A stretch of DNA of 64,000 nucleotides from Flavobacterium keumense. GTDB taxonomy: Bacteria; Bacteroidota; Bacteroidia; Flavobacteriales; Flavobacteriaceae. Below, in pieces: positions 16,400 to 24,777 of the stretch. The notes below the pieces were generated by a model. The model did not search any database, was not told where the DNA came from, and saw nothing but the letters and a program-made list of their open reading frames with translations. The stretch lies in NCBI RefSeq assembly GCF_029866485.1, contig NZ_CP092332.1, positions 620,001-684,000 of the forward strand, given 5' to 3'. Each line of letters opens with the position of its first letter. Position 1 is the first letter of the stretch. A program made the position numbers and the translations under genes.

Positions 16400-16412
16400 A
16401 TCCCAAATCACT

Positions 16413-17768
16413 ATGAAATCTCATATTCTAAATCGTGTTTTTTGTTTTGTACTCGCTGTAGTAACAACCAATTGTGTCAAAGACGAAGTCGCTATCCCTT
16501 CGCTAGAATGCACACAACCGAATTTCACCGTTAACCGAAGCGTGGAGGAAGTGCACAAGACCGCCGATGCCATTGTGGCGCAATACAAATACGACGACAT
16601 CATCGAAGCCTATGTGGTTTCATCTGACGAACACGGCAACTTTTTCAAAACCATTTCGTTTCAAACTTTGGCTACAGCTACTAAACCCGCTATTGGTTTT
16701 AGTGTTCCTGTGGATGTGAGTAATACTTATATTGATTTTCGGGTGGGCAATAAAGTGTATTTCAAATTGAAAGACCAATACACCGATATTTTTTATGGTG
16801 GCCTGCGTATTGGGAGCATTTATGTCAATTCGTTTAACGAAGGAAGTGTTGGACGGCTTTCGCCAAATATATACAAGACGGTACTCCACGCCTCTTGCAC
16901 CACAGTCAATGAAAAAGTTTTAACAAAAACGGTGGCGCTGAACGAATTGCTTCAGAACAGCTACCTCAACACCTTGGTGGAAATTCCTGATGTACAATTT
17001 GCTTCGGATGCCATTGGAAGGCATTATTATGAAAGTAGTAACGATGTGGGCGGAGGCACCAATTGGTCTTTGGAAGACAAACTAGGCAACAAAGTGTTTT
17101 TTAGAACGAGTAGTTATGCTGATTTTGCTAGTAGCATTGTTCCTTCAGGGAGCGGAAAAGTGAAAGGTATTTTGACCAAGTTTGGTGCCGACTATCAATT
17201 ACTCGCGCGTTCTGAAAAAGACGTTGCTCTAAATAGTAAACGCAACACGCCTTTTTTTGCGGAGAATTTTGAAAGTATCGTAGCCAATACCAATATCAAC
17301 TTGGCAGGTTGGACCAATATTGTTCAAAAAGGGAGCTTGTATTGGAAAGGTTCGGTCTATTCGGGTAACGGTTGTGCTGAATATGCTATAAGTGGCACCA
17401 AAGTTGCCTCGAATGTGGGGTGGTTAATCTCCCCTAAAATCGATTTAGACGTTCATACAGGCGAAATTTTGACATTTCGTGCCGCTCAGCATCATTTAGA
17501 TGTTGATTCACCTTTGAACGCTTTAGATGTCTTTATTTCGAATAATTTCGATGGAGTAAACGTTGCCTCAGCTACTTGGATTCCGCTCAAGGCTAATTTA
17601 CCTACTCAAGCCACGCCCTGGTATCAGTTTGTGGGTTCGGGTGGCATTGATTTGTCTTCCTACAGTGGGAAAGTACATATTGCCTTTCGTTACACAGGCT
17701 CTGGAAAAACACTTACTTTAGACGGTGCCTTTCAAATTGATGATGTTCAGATTTATGGAGAAAAATAA
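16413..17768 (+). CDS. DUF5689 lipoprotein with a choice-of-anchor-J-like domain
   Basis: A 451-residue lipoprotein. The signal peptide ends in a lipobox-like VVTTNC (Cys about 21). The DUF5689 domain covers about 38-280 (DDIIEAYVVSSDEHGNFFKT, then IDFRVGNKVYFKLKD, then GSGKVKGILTKFGADYQL), a fold related to OB-type domains of secreted nucleases. The last 165 residues (FFAENFESI...GWTNIVQKGSLYW...LSSYSGKVHIAFRYTGSG...FQIDDVQIYG) match the choice-of-anchor-J beta-sandwich. It lies 13 bp after the TonB receptor. It is probably a surface-exposed partner that captures the receptor's ligand, by analogy with other Bacteroidota receptor/lipoprotein pairs. Confidence 0.85.
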   Translation: MKSHILNRVFCFVLAVVTTNCVKDEVAIPSLECTQPNFTVNRSVEEVHKTADAIVAQYKYDDIIEAYVVSSDEHGNFFKTISFQTLATATKPAIGFSVPVDVSNTYIDFRVGNKVYFKLKDQYTDIFYGGLRIGSIYVNSFNEGSVGRLSPNIYKTVLHASCTTVNEKVLTKTVALNELLQNSYLNTLVEIPDVQFASDAIGRHYYESSNDVGGGTNWSLEDKLGNKVFFRTSSYADFASSIVPSGSGKVKGILTKFGADYQLLARSEKDVALNSKRNTPFFAENFESIVANTNINLAGWTNIVQKGSLYWKGSVYSGNGCAEYAISGTKVASNVGWLISPKIDLDVHTGEILTFRAAQHHLDVDSPLNALDVFISNNFDGVNVASATWIPLKANLPTQATPWYQFVGSGGIDLSSYSGKVHIAFRYTGSGKTLTLDGAFQIDDVQIYGEK

Positions 17769-17812
17769 AGTAAAATTTTATATTTTTGAAACACAAACTT
17801 AATACTAAAACC

Positions 17813-18244
17813 ATGGCAAAAATAAATCCTCATATTAACTTCAACGGCAATGCCGAAGAAGCATTTACCTTTTACAAATCTGTTTTTGGTGGAGAGTTCG
17901 CCATGGTCATGCGTTTCTCAGCATTGGCGGGTCCTGAGTTTCCAGTTGCAGAACACGAAGCCAACAAAATAATGCACATCGCACTTCCAATAGGAGATTC
18001 TGTTTTAATGGGGAATGATGTTCCTGAAATAATGGGAAAAACGAATGAAAACGAAAACAGAAGCAAAATTGTAATCAGCGCCGAAAGCAAGGAAGAAGCG
18101 GACAAACTATTCAACGGACTTTCTAAAGATGGAACCGTTGAAATGCCAATTGGCGATAGCCCTTGGGGATCCTATTTTGGCATGTTTAGAGATAAATACG
18201 GCATTGAATGGATGATAGATTACGATCCAAAATACAATAGTTAA
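17813..18244 (+). CDS. VOC-family (PhnB-like) protein
   Basis: A 143-residue cytoplasmic protein of the vicinal oxygen chelate/glyoxalase superfamily. Landmarks are INPHINFNGNAEEAFTFYKS, then FGGEF, then HIALPIGDSVLMGND and WGSYFGMFRDKYGIEWMIDY, matching the PhnB/3-demethylubiquinone-like subgroup with two betaalphabetabetabeta modules. Enzymatic activity is unknown; many members of this subgroup have no proven function. ATG at 17813 is preferred to 17786 because it begins the domain. A -7-like TATTTTTG is at 17781-17788. Confidence 0.9.
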   Translation: MAKINPHINFNGNAEEAFTFYKSVFGGEFAMVMRFSALAGPEFPVAEHEANKIMHIALPIGDSVLMGNDVPEIMGKTNENENRSKIVISAESKEEADKLFNGLSKDGTVEMPIGDSPWGSYFGMFRDKYGIEWMIDYDPKYNS

Positions 18245-18364
18245 GCAAAATTAAAGTCTAGCTATTTTCTATAAAAATAGTAGTTCCGTTTTAAAAACCG
18301 ACACGATGCAGATTTAACAGAATAAGTAAAAGCAAATGATTAAATTTGTGGCTTATTCAATGTT

Positions 18365-19591
18365 ATGCTAGAAAAAGAAGTATTAAATTTCGAGAAAACC
18401 GTTATTGTTGGGATTGTTACTCAAAGTCAATCCGAGGAAAAATTAACGGAATACTTGGACGAATTGGAGTTTTTAACCTTTACCGCGGGTGGACAGGTGG
18501 TGAAACGCTTTTGGCAAAAAATGGACAAACCGAATCCTAAAACTTTTTTAGGCACGGGAAAAATAGACGAAATCAATTTGTATGTCAGAGAAAATGGTGT
18601 TTCGACCGTAATTTTCGATGATGAATTAAGTCCTTCGCAACAGAAAAATATCTCTCGGATTATTGATTGTAAAATTCTAGACCGAACTAATTTAATCTTA
18701 GATATCTTTGCTCAAAGAGCCGAAACTTCTTATGCAAGAACTCAGGTAGAATTGGCACAATGTATTTATTTATTGCCTCGTTTGTCAGGACTTTGGACGC
18801 ACTTGGAACGCCAAAAAGGAGGTATCGGAATGCGTGGACCTGGAGAGACCGAAATTGAAACCGACCGCCGTATTGTACGTGATCGTATTTCGCTTTTGCG
18901 CGACAAAATCAAAACGATTGACAAACAAATGGGCATTCAACGTAGTAACCGTGGAGCGATGGTTCGTGTGGCTTTAGTGGGTTATACCAATGTAGGAAAA
19001 TCGACCTTGATGAATGCCGTGGGGAAAAGTGAAGTATTTGTAGAAAATAAATTGTTTGCCACTTTGGACACCACTGTTCGTAAAGTGGTGATTAAAAACC
19101 TACCTTTCTTGCTTTCGGACACGGTGGGATTCATTCGAAAATTGCCTACGCAATTGATAGATTCCTTTAAAAGTACACTAGATGAAGTCCGCGAAGCCGA
19201 CTTATTATTACACGTTGTAGATATTTCGCATCCTGATTTTGAAGATCATATTGAAGCTGTAAATCAAATTTTGCAAGACATCAAAGCCAATGACAAGCCG
19301 GTAATTATGGTGTTCAATAAGATTGATTCCTACCAACACTTAACGATTGACGAAGACGATTTAATGACCGAGAGAACAACGCGTCATTATACTCTAGAGG
19401 AATGGAAATCGACTTGGATGAACCGTGTGGGAGAACAAAATGCCTTATTTATCTCGGCCACCCAAAAAGAAAACTTTGAAGAATTTAGAGAGCGAGTATA
19501 TGAAGCCGTTAGACAAATTCACATTACGCGTTTTCCTTATAATAAATTCTTGTATCCCGATTATAAAGACGCAGTTGAGAAAGAAGAATAA
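18365..19591 (+). CDS. hflX: GTPase HflX
   Basis: A 408-residue ribosome-associated GTPase that splits stalled or stressed ribosomes. The N-terminal HflX domain includes FLGTGKIDEI and FDDELSPSQQKN. The linker is GPGETEIETDRR. The G domain has G1 GYTNVGKST (about 207-215), then LFATLDTTVR (G2), DTVGFIRKLP (G3) and NKID (G4, about 318). Length is normal. A strong terminator follows at 19595-19626. It is convergent with the DUF2480/SUF operon. Confidence 0.97.
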   Translation: MLEKEVLNFEKTVIVGIVTQSQSEEKLTEYLDELEFLTFTAGGQVVKRFWQKMDKPNPKTFLGTGKIDEINLYVRENGVSTVIFDDELSPSQQKNISRIIDCKILDRTNLILDIFAQRAETSYARTQVELAQCIYLLPRLSGLWTHLERQKGGIGMRGPGETEIETDRRIVRDRISLLRDKIKTIDKQMGIQRSNRGAMVRVALVGYTNVGKSTLMNAVGKSEVFVENKLFATLDTTVRKVVIKNLPFLLSDTVGFIRKLPTQLIDSFKSTLDEVREADLLLHVVDISHPDFEDHIEAVNQILQDIKANDKPVIMVFNKIDSYQHLTIDEDDLMTERTTRHYTLEEWKSTWMNRVGEQNALFISATQKENFEEFRERVYEAVRQIHITRFPYNKFLYPDYKDAVEKEE

Positions 19592-19594
19592 AAA

Positions 19595-19626
19595 AAGCCC
19601 TTTTGAGTTTTCAAAAGGGCTTTTTT
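19595..19626. terminator. bidirectional terminator between hflX and DUF2480
   Basis: Twelve-bp perfect stem AAGCCCTTTTGA (19595-19606) / TCAAAAGGGCTT (19611-19622) with a 4-nt loop, and T runs on both strands. It serves hflX (plus) and the SUF operon end (minus). Confidence 0.9.
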
Positions 19627-19644
19627 ACTAAACAATAAATCAAT

Positions 19645-20154
19645 TTATTTTTTCGCTTTATACAATGGCACTGCCGAACAAGCCTCGCCAAACATCACGC
19701 TTTTAGAAACTTTAATCAATTTTTGAATCGCCAAGGTATAGACTTCATTCGGAACGGCTTTTTTGGAACAGCCTTTTAAAATGACAGGGTTTTCAAAATA
19801 ATCCGTGTAATCCAACTTATTTAAAATGTCTTGATACCATTCGATAATAGCCATTTCTTTGGTTCCGTGAATTATTTTTAATGCAAAAGGAGCTAAATGA
19901 ACCGTTACCAAAGCAAACGCCCAAGCAGGTAAAATAGCATCAGTGGAACAATATAAAGCCACGTATTTGTCTTCAAATGGAGTCCAATCCATCACTTTTA
20001 ATTGTGACCTAAACTCCGTTTCTCTCAAGAGAAACCCTTCGGTTAACCACTGTGAAACATCTAAATCAACCACATGATCATCTGGATAGTAATCTTCTAA
20101 ATCGAATACTACCAAGGAACTTTGGGCTACTTTATTAATGATTTCGTCTTCCAT
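19645..20154 (-). CDS. DUF2480 family protein
   Basis: A 169-residue cytoplasmic protein. The sequence (LVVFDLEDYYPDDHVVDLDV, then YVALYCSTDAILPAWAFAL, then PVILKGCSKKAVPNEVYTLA) matches the Bacteroidota DUF2480 family, whose members often sit next to the SUF genes. Conserved cysteines in ALYCSTDAI and ILKGCSKKA suggest a metal or redox role, which is unproven. It starts 1 bp after the MIP18-type gene and is the last gene of the SUF operon. Confidence 0.9.
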   Translation of the reverse strand: MEDEIINKVAQSSLVVFDLEDYYPDDHVVDLDVSQWLTEGFLLRETEFRSQLKVMDWTPFEDKYVALYCSTDAILPAWAFALVTVHLAPFALKIIHGTKEMAIIEWYQDILNKLDYTDYFENPVILKGCSKKAVPNEVYTLAIQKLIKVSKSVMFGEACSAVPLYKAKK

Positions 20155-20155
20155 T

Positions 20156-20479
20156 TTACAGCATTCCCAACTCTAATTTTGCTTCTTCGCTCATCAAATC
20201 TTTACTCCAAGGCGGATCAAACGTAATCTCTACATCGGCATCTTTTACATTTTCGATGGATTTTACTTTTTCTTCCACTTCTCTTGGCAAACTTTCTGCC
20301 ACAGGGCAGTTTGGAGAGGTTAACGTCATTAAGATTTTTACTTCGTAATCCGTATTTACCATTACATCGTAAATCAAACCTAATTCGTATATATCAACAG
20401 GAATTTCTGGATCGTAAATTGTTTTTAATTTTTTTACAATCGCTTCTCCTAATTCGTTAGTGTCTATTTCTTGTGTCAT
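20156..20479 (-). CDS. MIP18/DUF59 iron-sulfur assembly protein (SufT-like)
   Basis: A 107-residue DUF59-domain protein. It has the family core IYDPEIPVDIYELGLIYDV (about 21-39), then TLTSPNCPVAESLP with the conserved Cys near residue 60, then ADVEITFDPPWS. This family supports Fe-S cluster maturation (SufT/PaaD/MIP18). Its position in the SUF operon fits. Before the GxxExxY cassette arrived, it probably followed sufE directly. Confidence 0.93.
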   Translation of the reverse strand: MTQEIDTNELGEAIVKKLKTIYDPEIPVDIYELGLIYDVMVNTDYEVKILMTLTSPNCPVAESLPREVEEKVKSIENVKDADVEITFDPPWSKDLMSEEAKLELGML

Positions 20480-20496
20480 AATTTGTTGTTTGTGAC

Positions 20497-20972
20497 CATA
20501 TAAGTCATATAAATTTTACTTGTAATTACTTAATCTTCTAATCTTCTGTATATTTCGTTAACAATTGTTTTTTGCCCCTCTTAATAGATATTTTTCACAT
20601 TAAAATTAATCAACAACCCTATTGGGGCATTTAATAAGTTCATATAAGTAAGCAATTGTGCTTCGAAAATGGGACTTGTTTCTGCAACCGATTTTAATTC
20701 AACAACAAGTGTGTTTTCAATAAACAAATCACATCTTAGTTTTGATTCTAATTCATAACCTTTATAATTTAACGGAATTAAAAACTCAGACGGATATTTT
20801 ATTTTTCGTAATTCTAATTCTTTTTTAAGACATTGATGATATACACTCTCCAAAAGCCCTGGTCCTAAATTTTTATGAACTTCAATAGCCGCACCATTTA
20901 CTTGGTAAATTAAATCCTTAAGATACGTCCTTGTTATATTCATATTTTTCAAAAACTTATATGACTTATATG
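20497..20972. mobile_element. GxxExxY cassette with 16-bp perfect inverted ends
   Basis: CATATAAGTCATATAA (20497-20512) and TTATATGACTTATATG (20957-20972) are exact reverse complements and bound 476 bp that hold a single gene, the GxxExxY protein. The cassette fills the space between the sufE stop (20980) and the MIP18 start (20479). Without it these would lie about 24 bp apart, as expected for an operon. A third copy of the 16-mer lies at 10431-10446. No transposase is inside. Mobility is inferred, not shown. Confidence 0.55.
20581..20952 (-). CDS. GxxExxY protein, PD-(D/E)XK nuclease-like
   Basis: A 123-residue member of the GxxExxY family, which Pfam groups with PD-(D/E)XK nucleases. The name motif is GLLESVY (residues 32-38). 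The putative catalytic set is Glu35, Asp75 in LRCDLFIEN, and Glu85/Lys87 in VVELK. The C-terminus ends soon after LLINF and is slightly short compared with members that continue into 'lkdGIkRi'. Biochemical function is unproven for the family. It interrupts the SUF operon, is transcribed in the same direction, and lies within a pair of perfect inverted repeats. Confidence 0.9.
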   Translation of the reverse strand: MKNMNITRTYLKDLIYQVNGAAIEVHKNLGPGLLESVYHQCLKKELELRKIKYPSEFLIPLNYKGYELESKLRCDLFIENTLVVELKSVAETSPIFEAQLLTYMNLLNAPIGLLINFNVKNIY

Positions 20973-20979
20973 TTTAATA

Positions 20980-21399
20980 TCATTTTTTGGAGTTGAATGC
21001 CAGGGCATACATTTTTATGTTTTTAATCATCGAAACCAATCCATTAGCACGAGTGGGCGACAAATGTTCTTTGAGTCCGATTTCGTCTATAAAGTCCATG
21101 TCAGCTTCCAAGATATCGGCTGGTTTTTGATTGGAAAAAACCCGAATCAAAATAGCAATAATTCCTTTGGTTAATATGGCATCACTATCTGCGGTAAAAA
21201 CAACTTTGCCTCCTTGTTGTTCACCTTGCAACCACACTTTCGACTGACAACCTTTGATAATGTTCTCCTCTGTTTTGAGTTCTTCTTTGATTAACGGTAA
21301 GTTTTTACCTAGCTCAATGATGTATTCATAGCGCTGCATCCAGTCGTCAAACATCGAGAATTCGTCAACTATTTCTTCTTGTATTTCTTTAATTGTCAT
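20980..21399 (-). CDS. sufE: SufE-family sulfur acceptor
   Basis: A 139-residue cytoplasmic protein that accepts persulfide sulfur from SufS and passes it to the SufBCD scaffold. Landmarks are EIVDEFSMFDDWMQRYEYII, then IKGCQSKVWL with the acceptor Cys near residue 50, then FTADSDAILTKGIIAILIRV and LSPTRANGL. ATG at 21399 is preferred; the longer frame would begin at TTG 21405. It lies 17 bp after the lipoprotein gene, in the sufS operon. Confidence 0.95.
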   Translation of the reverse strand: MTIKEIQEEIVDEFSMFDDWMQRYEYIIELGKNLPLIKEELKTEENIIKGCQSKVWLQGEQQGGKVVFTADSDAILTKGIIAILIRVFSNQKPADILEADMDFIDEIGLKEHLSPTRANGLVSMIKNIKMYALAFNSKK

Positions 21400-21416
21400 A
21401 ATCAAACTTTACTATT

Positions 21417-21839
21417 TTACTTTACAAAAGAAAGCATTTTATTCACTATTTTTTCTGTTTCAGCCGGCGGATAGCCGTGATCAAAACTTTGGGATTCGTA
21501 AACTTTCCCTTGTTTGGTTATTTTAAAACTAGCATTCGCTGCTCCGTCAAACAATCGTTTTTCGGTAGGTGCCTTCATTTGCGAAAGCGTTTCTAAATTC
21601 AATTCATTAACAACCAAAATTAAACTATTCCATTCAGCGGCCGAAAGTTTGAATGCAACTGGTTTTTCTTCTCTGTTTTTAGATATAAAAACCATTTGAT
21701 TTTCCACCCTAACGGTTTGATAAAATCCTCTTGAATAGGCTTTATATTCGACTTTTATGGAACTATCAACTGCTTTTTTTTGCCCAACACATCCAGCAAA
21801 AAATAAAATAGTGAACAACAAAACGATCGCCTTTTTCAT
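21417..21839 (-). CDS. lipoprotein of unknown function in the SUF operon
   Basis: A 140-residue lipoprotein with lipobox LFFAGC (Cys about 17). The mature part (VEYKAYSRGFYQTVRVEN, then WNSLILVVNELNLETL, then APTEKRLFDGAANASFKI, then SFDHGYPPAETEKIVNKM) is a small alpha/beta domain of a kind seen in other flavobacterial lipoproteins. It lies 12 bp after sufS and 17 bp before sufE, so it is co-transcribed. A direct role in Fe-S assembly is unlikely because it should be at the envelope. Confidence 0.75.
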   Translation of the reverse strand: MKKAIVLLFTILFFAGCVGQKKAVDSSIKVEYKAYSRGFYQTVRVENQMVFISKNREEKPVAFKLSAAEWNSLILVVNELNLETLSQMKAPTEKRLFDGAANASFKITKQGKVYESQSFDHGYPPAETEKIVNKMLSFVK

Positions 21840-21851
21840 TTTTCAGTCGTT

Positions 21852-23066
21852 TTAAGACAACATCATTTTAGCTTTTTTCACCGCTTCGACCATGATGTCA
21901 ATTTCTTCTTTGGTGTTGTAAAAAGCAAATGAAGCACGAATGGTTCCTGGAATTTCGAAGAAATTCATAATCGGTTGCGCACAGTGGTGTCCTGTTCTAA
22001 CGGCAATGCCTAATTTATCCACAATCGTTCCAATATCATAGGGATGAATCCCATCAATATTAAATGAAATCACCGAAGTTTTTTCTTCAGCCGTTCCGTA
22101 AATTTTTAATCCTTCAATGGATAATAACTGCTCGGTGGCGTAATTCAATAATTCCAATTCTTGTTTTTGAATGTTCTCAAAACCAATCGAATTTAGATAA
22201 TCTATCGCAACTCCTAACACAATTCCTCCGGCAATATTTGGCGTTCCTGCTTCAAATTTATGAGGCAATTCGGCATAAGTCGTTTTCTCAAAAGTGACTT
22301 CTTTAATCATTTCGCCACCACCTTGATAAGGAGGTAATTTATTCAACCACGCCTCTTTTCCATACAAAATTCCGGTTCCGGTTGGGCCGCACATTTTATG
22401 CCCTGAAAAAGCATAAAAATCACAATCCAATTCCTGCACATTGGGTTTTAAATGTGGCACCGCTTGTGCGCCATCAATAAAAACGGCAGCGCCAAATTGA
22501 TGCGCTTGGTCTATGATATATTTAATCGGATTAATCGTTCCTAACGCATTGGAAATATGATTGACCGTTACAATTTTTGTTTTATCCGAAAGCAATTGGT
22601 CAAAGTCTGCCATCACCAACTCTCCCTTTTCATTCATCGGAATGACTTTCAAAACGGCACCTGTTTTTTCGCACAACATTTGCCACGGCACAATATTGCT
22701 GTGGTGTTCCAAGGCCGAAACCAAAACCTCATCGTCTGCTTTCAAAATCGAGGCAAATCCATTGGCAACCAAATTCACACTATGCGTAGTCCCCGAAGTA
22801 AAAAGCACCTCGTGAGAAAATTGAGCGTTGATATGATTTTGGATTTTAATTCGAGACGCTTCATAGGAATCAGTAGCTAACTGGCTCAACGTATGCACAC
22901 CACGATGAATATTGGCGTTGATTTCGCTATAATAAGTCGCAATCGCATCAATCACTACTTGTGGTTTTTGCGAGGTCGCCCCGTTGTCAAAATACACCAA
23001 AGGTTTTCCGTTTACTTGTCTGGAAAGTATTGGAAAATCGGCTCTTATTTTTTGAATGTCAAACAT
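21852..23066 (-). CDS. sufS: cysteine desulfurase SufS
   Basis: A 404-residue PLP enzyme (class V aminotransferase fold) that releases sulfur from cysteine as a persulfide. It begins with IRADFPILSRQVNGKPLVYF. The PLP lysine is in FSGHKMCGPTGTG (about 224-236). The active-site Cys is in RTGHHCAQP (about 360-368). SufE, two genes downstream, is the partner. The gap to sufD upstream is 1.7 kb and contains an opposite-strand serine hydrolase, so sufS may have its own promoter. Confidence 0.97.
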   Translation of the reverse strand: MFDIQKIRADFPILSRQVNGKPLVYFDNGATSQKPQVVIDAIATYYSEINANIHRGVHTLSQLATDSYEASRIKIQNHINAQFSHEVLFTSGTTHSVNLVANGFASILKADDEVLVSALEHHSNIVPWQMLCEKTGAVLKVIPMNEKGELVMADFDQLLSDKTKIVTVNHISNALGTINPIKYIIDQAHQFGAAVFIDGAQAVPHLKPNVQELDCDFYAFSGHKMCGPTGTGILYGKEAWLNKLPPYQGGGEMIKEVTFEKTTYAELPHKFEAGTPNIAGGIVLGVAIDYLNSIGFENIQKQELELLNYATEQLLSIEGLKIYGTAEEKTSVISFNIDGIHPYDIGTIVDKLGIAVRTGHHCAQPIMNFFEIPGTIRASFAFYNTKEEIDIMVEAVKKAKMMLS

Positions 23067-23257
23067 TTATTTAGAATTTTTCTAAATACAAAAGTAATAA
23101 AATTGAAGTGGATTTTTACAAAACAGTTGTTAATAAAATTAAAGTTTTATTCGACATAAACTCCACAATTTTCCAAAGATGGAATTTTAAATTTGAGTCC
23201 ATTCGAGAAATCTATGTTTATTATTTACTAAATTGCATCAATTTCAAATCACTCCCA

Positions 23258-24604
23258 ATGAAAAAAATTCTTCAACTTATTGGTATATCGGCTGTTATTG
23301 GACTATTGTATTTTGGGTTTACCACCTACCCTAAACTCGATTTAATCTCTGGTTTTTCGGCCAAAAGCATTGCCTCGGCGCATTTTATCGACCATCGTTC
23401 GCAAAAACTAATTGAACAAGGCGACAACGATATCAACCTCATCGATTTGGCACAAAATACAATTGACGAAAAAGGTTTATTCGCTACCGCTTCGGTCAAT
23501 GGTGTAAAAGAACGCAAAGCAATTTATCGCGAAGGTTTGGGCGCCACGCTCATCAACGATAACTTTGATACTTCAAAACCGTATTTGATTCCTAAAAGAA
23601 CTTCGTCAAAGGCTCGTTTGGTGTATCCGTATGGCGATGCGGAGCAACAAGACAGGGTGTTTTCCAACATTGATTACGACCAATTGAACCGAACGGTAGC
23701 CAACGCTTTTGACAAAAAAGGACAGAAAAACAAGCGCACCCGCTCAGTAATTGTGATTTACAAAGACAAGATTATTGCTGAGAAATACGACACGGGTTTT
23801 GACAAAAACAGTAAACTATTGGGGTGGTCCATGACAAAAAGTATTACTGCTACCCTGTTCGGGATTTTAGAAAAACAAGGGAAATTCAACATTTACCAAC
23901 CCGCTCCTATCCCCGAATGGGCAAACGATGCGCGCAAAAAAATCACCACCAACGATTTGTTGCACATGAACTCCGGTTTAGAATGGGAAGAAAATTACGG
24001 CGCCATATCCGATGTGACTAAAATGCTTTTTCAAGCCGAAGACATGACGCGTTCGCAACTCGAAAAACCATTGGCTTTCCAGCCCAATACCCATTGGAAC
24101 TATTCTTCAGGAACAACTAATTTGCTATCCGGAATTTTGAGAAAACAGTTCAAAACCCACCAAGAGTACCTGGATTTTTGGTATTCGGCTTTAATTGATA
24201 AAATAGGAATGCACTCCATGTTGGTCGAAACCGATATGATGGGCAATTATGTGGGTTCGTCTTATGGATGGGCTACCACGCGTGATTGGGCGAAGTTTGG
24301 ATTGTTGTATTTGCACCAAGGAAATTGGAACGGAGAACAACTTTTTAAACCCAATTGGGCAAAATATGTGGCTACACCTACCAACACTTCAAACGGACAA
24401 TATGGAGGGCAATTTTGGCTGAATGCGGGCGGGCGTTTTCCTGATGCGCCTAAGGATTTGTATTTTGCCAGTGGTTTTCAAGGACAGATGGTTGCCATTT
24501 TCCCAAGTCACGACTTAGTTGTTGTGCGCATGGGACTGAAAGAAGACCCAGAGTTTAATTTTAATGGGCTACTTGGAGGAATTGTTCGCAGTATAAAAAA
24601 GTAA
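23258..24604 (+). CDS. serine hydrolase, class C beta-lactamase-like
   Basis: A 448-residue envelope protein with an N-terminal membrane anchor or signal (KKILQLIGISAVIGLLYFGF). The beta-lactamase/DD-peptidase domain has the nucleophile motif SMTKS (about 193-197), the second motif in WNYSSGTTNLL (about 287-297) and a Gly-rich C-terminal strand (FASGFQGQMVAIFPS). Members hydrolyse peptidoglycan fragments, esters or amides; the substrate is unknown. ATG at 23258 begins the hydrophobic segment and is preferred to a longer frame from 23108. It is on the opposite strand between sufD and sufS, a probable insertion into an ancestral sufBCDS operon. Confidence 0.92.
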   Translation: MKKILQLIGISAVIGLLYFGFTTYPKLDLISGFSAKSIASAHFIDHRSQKLIEQGDNDINLIDLAQNTIDEKGLFATASVNGVKERKAIYREGLGATLINDNFDTSKPYLIPKRTSSKARLVYPYGDAEQQDRVFSNIDYDQLNRTVANAFDKKGQKNKRTRSVIVIYKDKIIAEKYDTGFDKNSKLLGWSMTKSITATLFGILEKQGKFNIYQPAPIPEWANDARKKITTNDLLHMNSGLEWEENYGAISDVTKMLFQAEDMTRSQLEKPLAFQPNTHWNYSSGTTNLLSGILRKQFKTHQEYLDFWYSALIDKIGMHSMLVETDMMGNYVGSSYGWATTRDWAKFGLLYLHQGNWNGEQLFKPNWAKYVATPTNTSNGQYGGQFWLNAGGRFPDAPKDLYFASGFQGQMVAIFPSHDLVVVRMGLKEDPEFNFNGLLGGIVRSIKK

Positions 24605-24615
24605 AAACAAAAGAC

Positions 24616-24737
24616 GTTATCTAAAAAGTACTTGTTTTGTCATTCCGAATTTATTTCGGAATCTATAAATTCTGTAAATTAATACTTTATAGAAACTGAA
24701 ACAAGTTCAGTTTGACAAGAATACATTTTTAGATAAT
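24616..24737. repeat. cloverleaf-like palindromic repeat
   Basis: Outer stem TTATCTAAAAAGTA (24618-24631) pairs with TACATTTTTAGATAA (24722-24736). Inside are two hairpins: ATTCCGAA (24642-24649) / TTCGGAAT (24655-24662) and AAACTGAA (24693-24700) / TTCAGTTT (24706-24713). The layout of an outer stem with two inner hairpins is typical of small non-autonomous or REP-like elements. It lies between the converging serine hydrolase and sufD, where it may also terminate transcription. Confidence 0.65.
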
Positions 24738-24777
24738 GCCTTTACATAATTATGAGAAGGGTCATTCCTTGCGCTGA

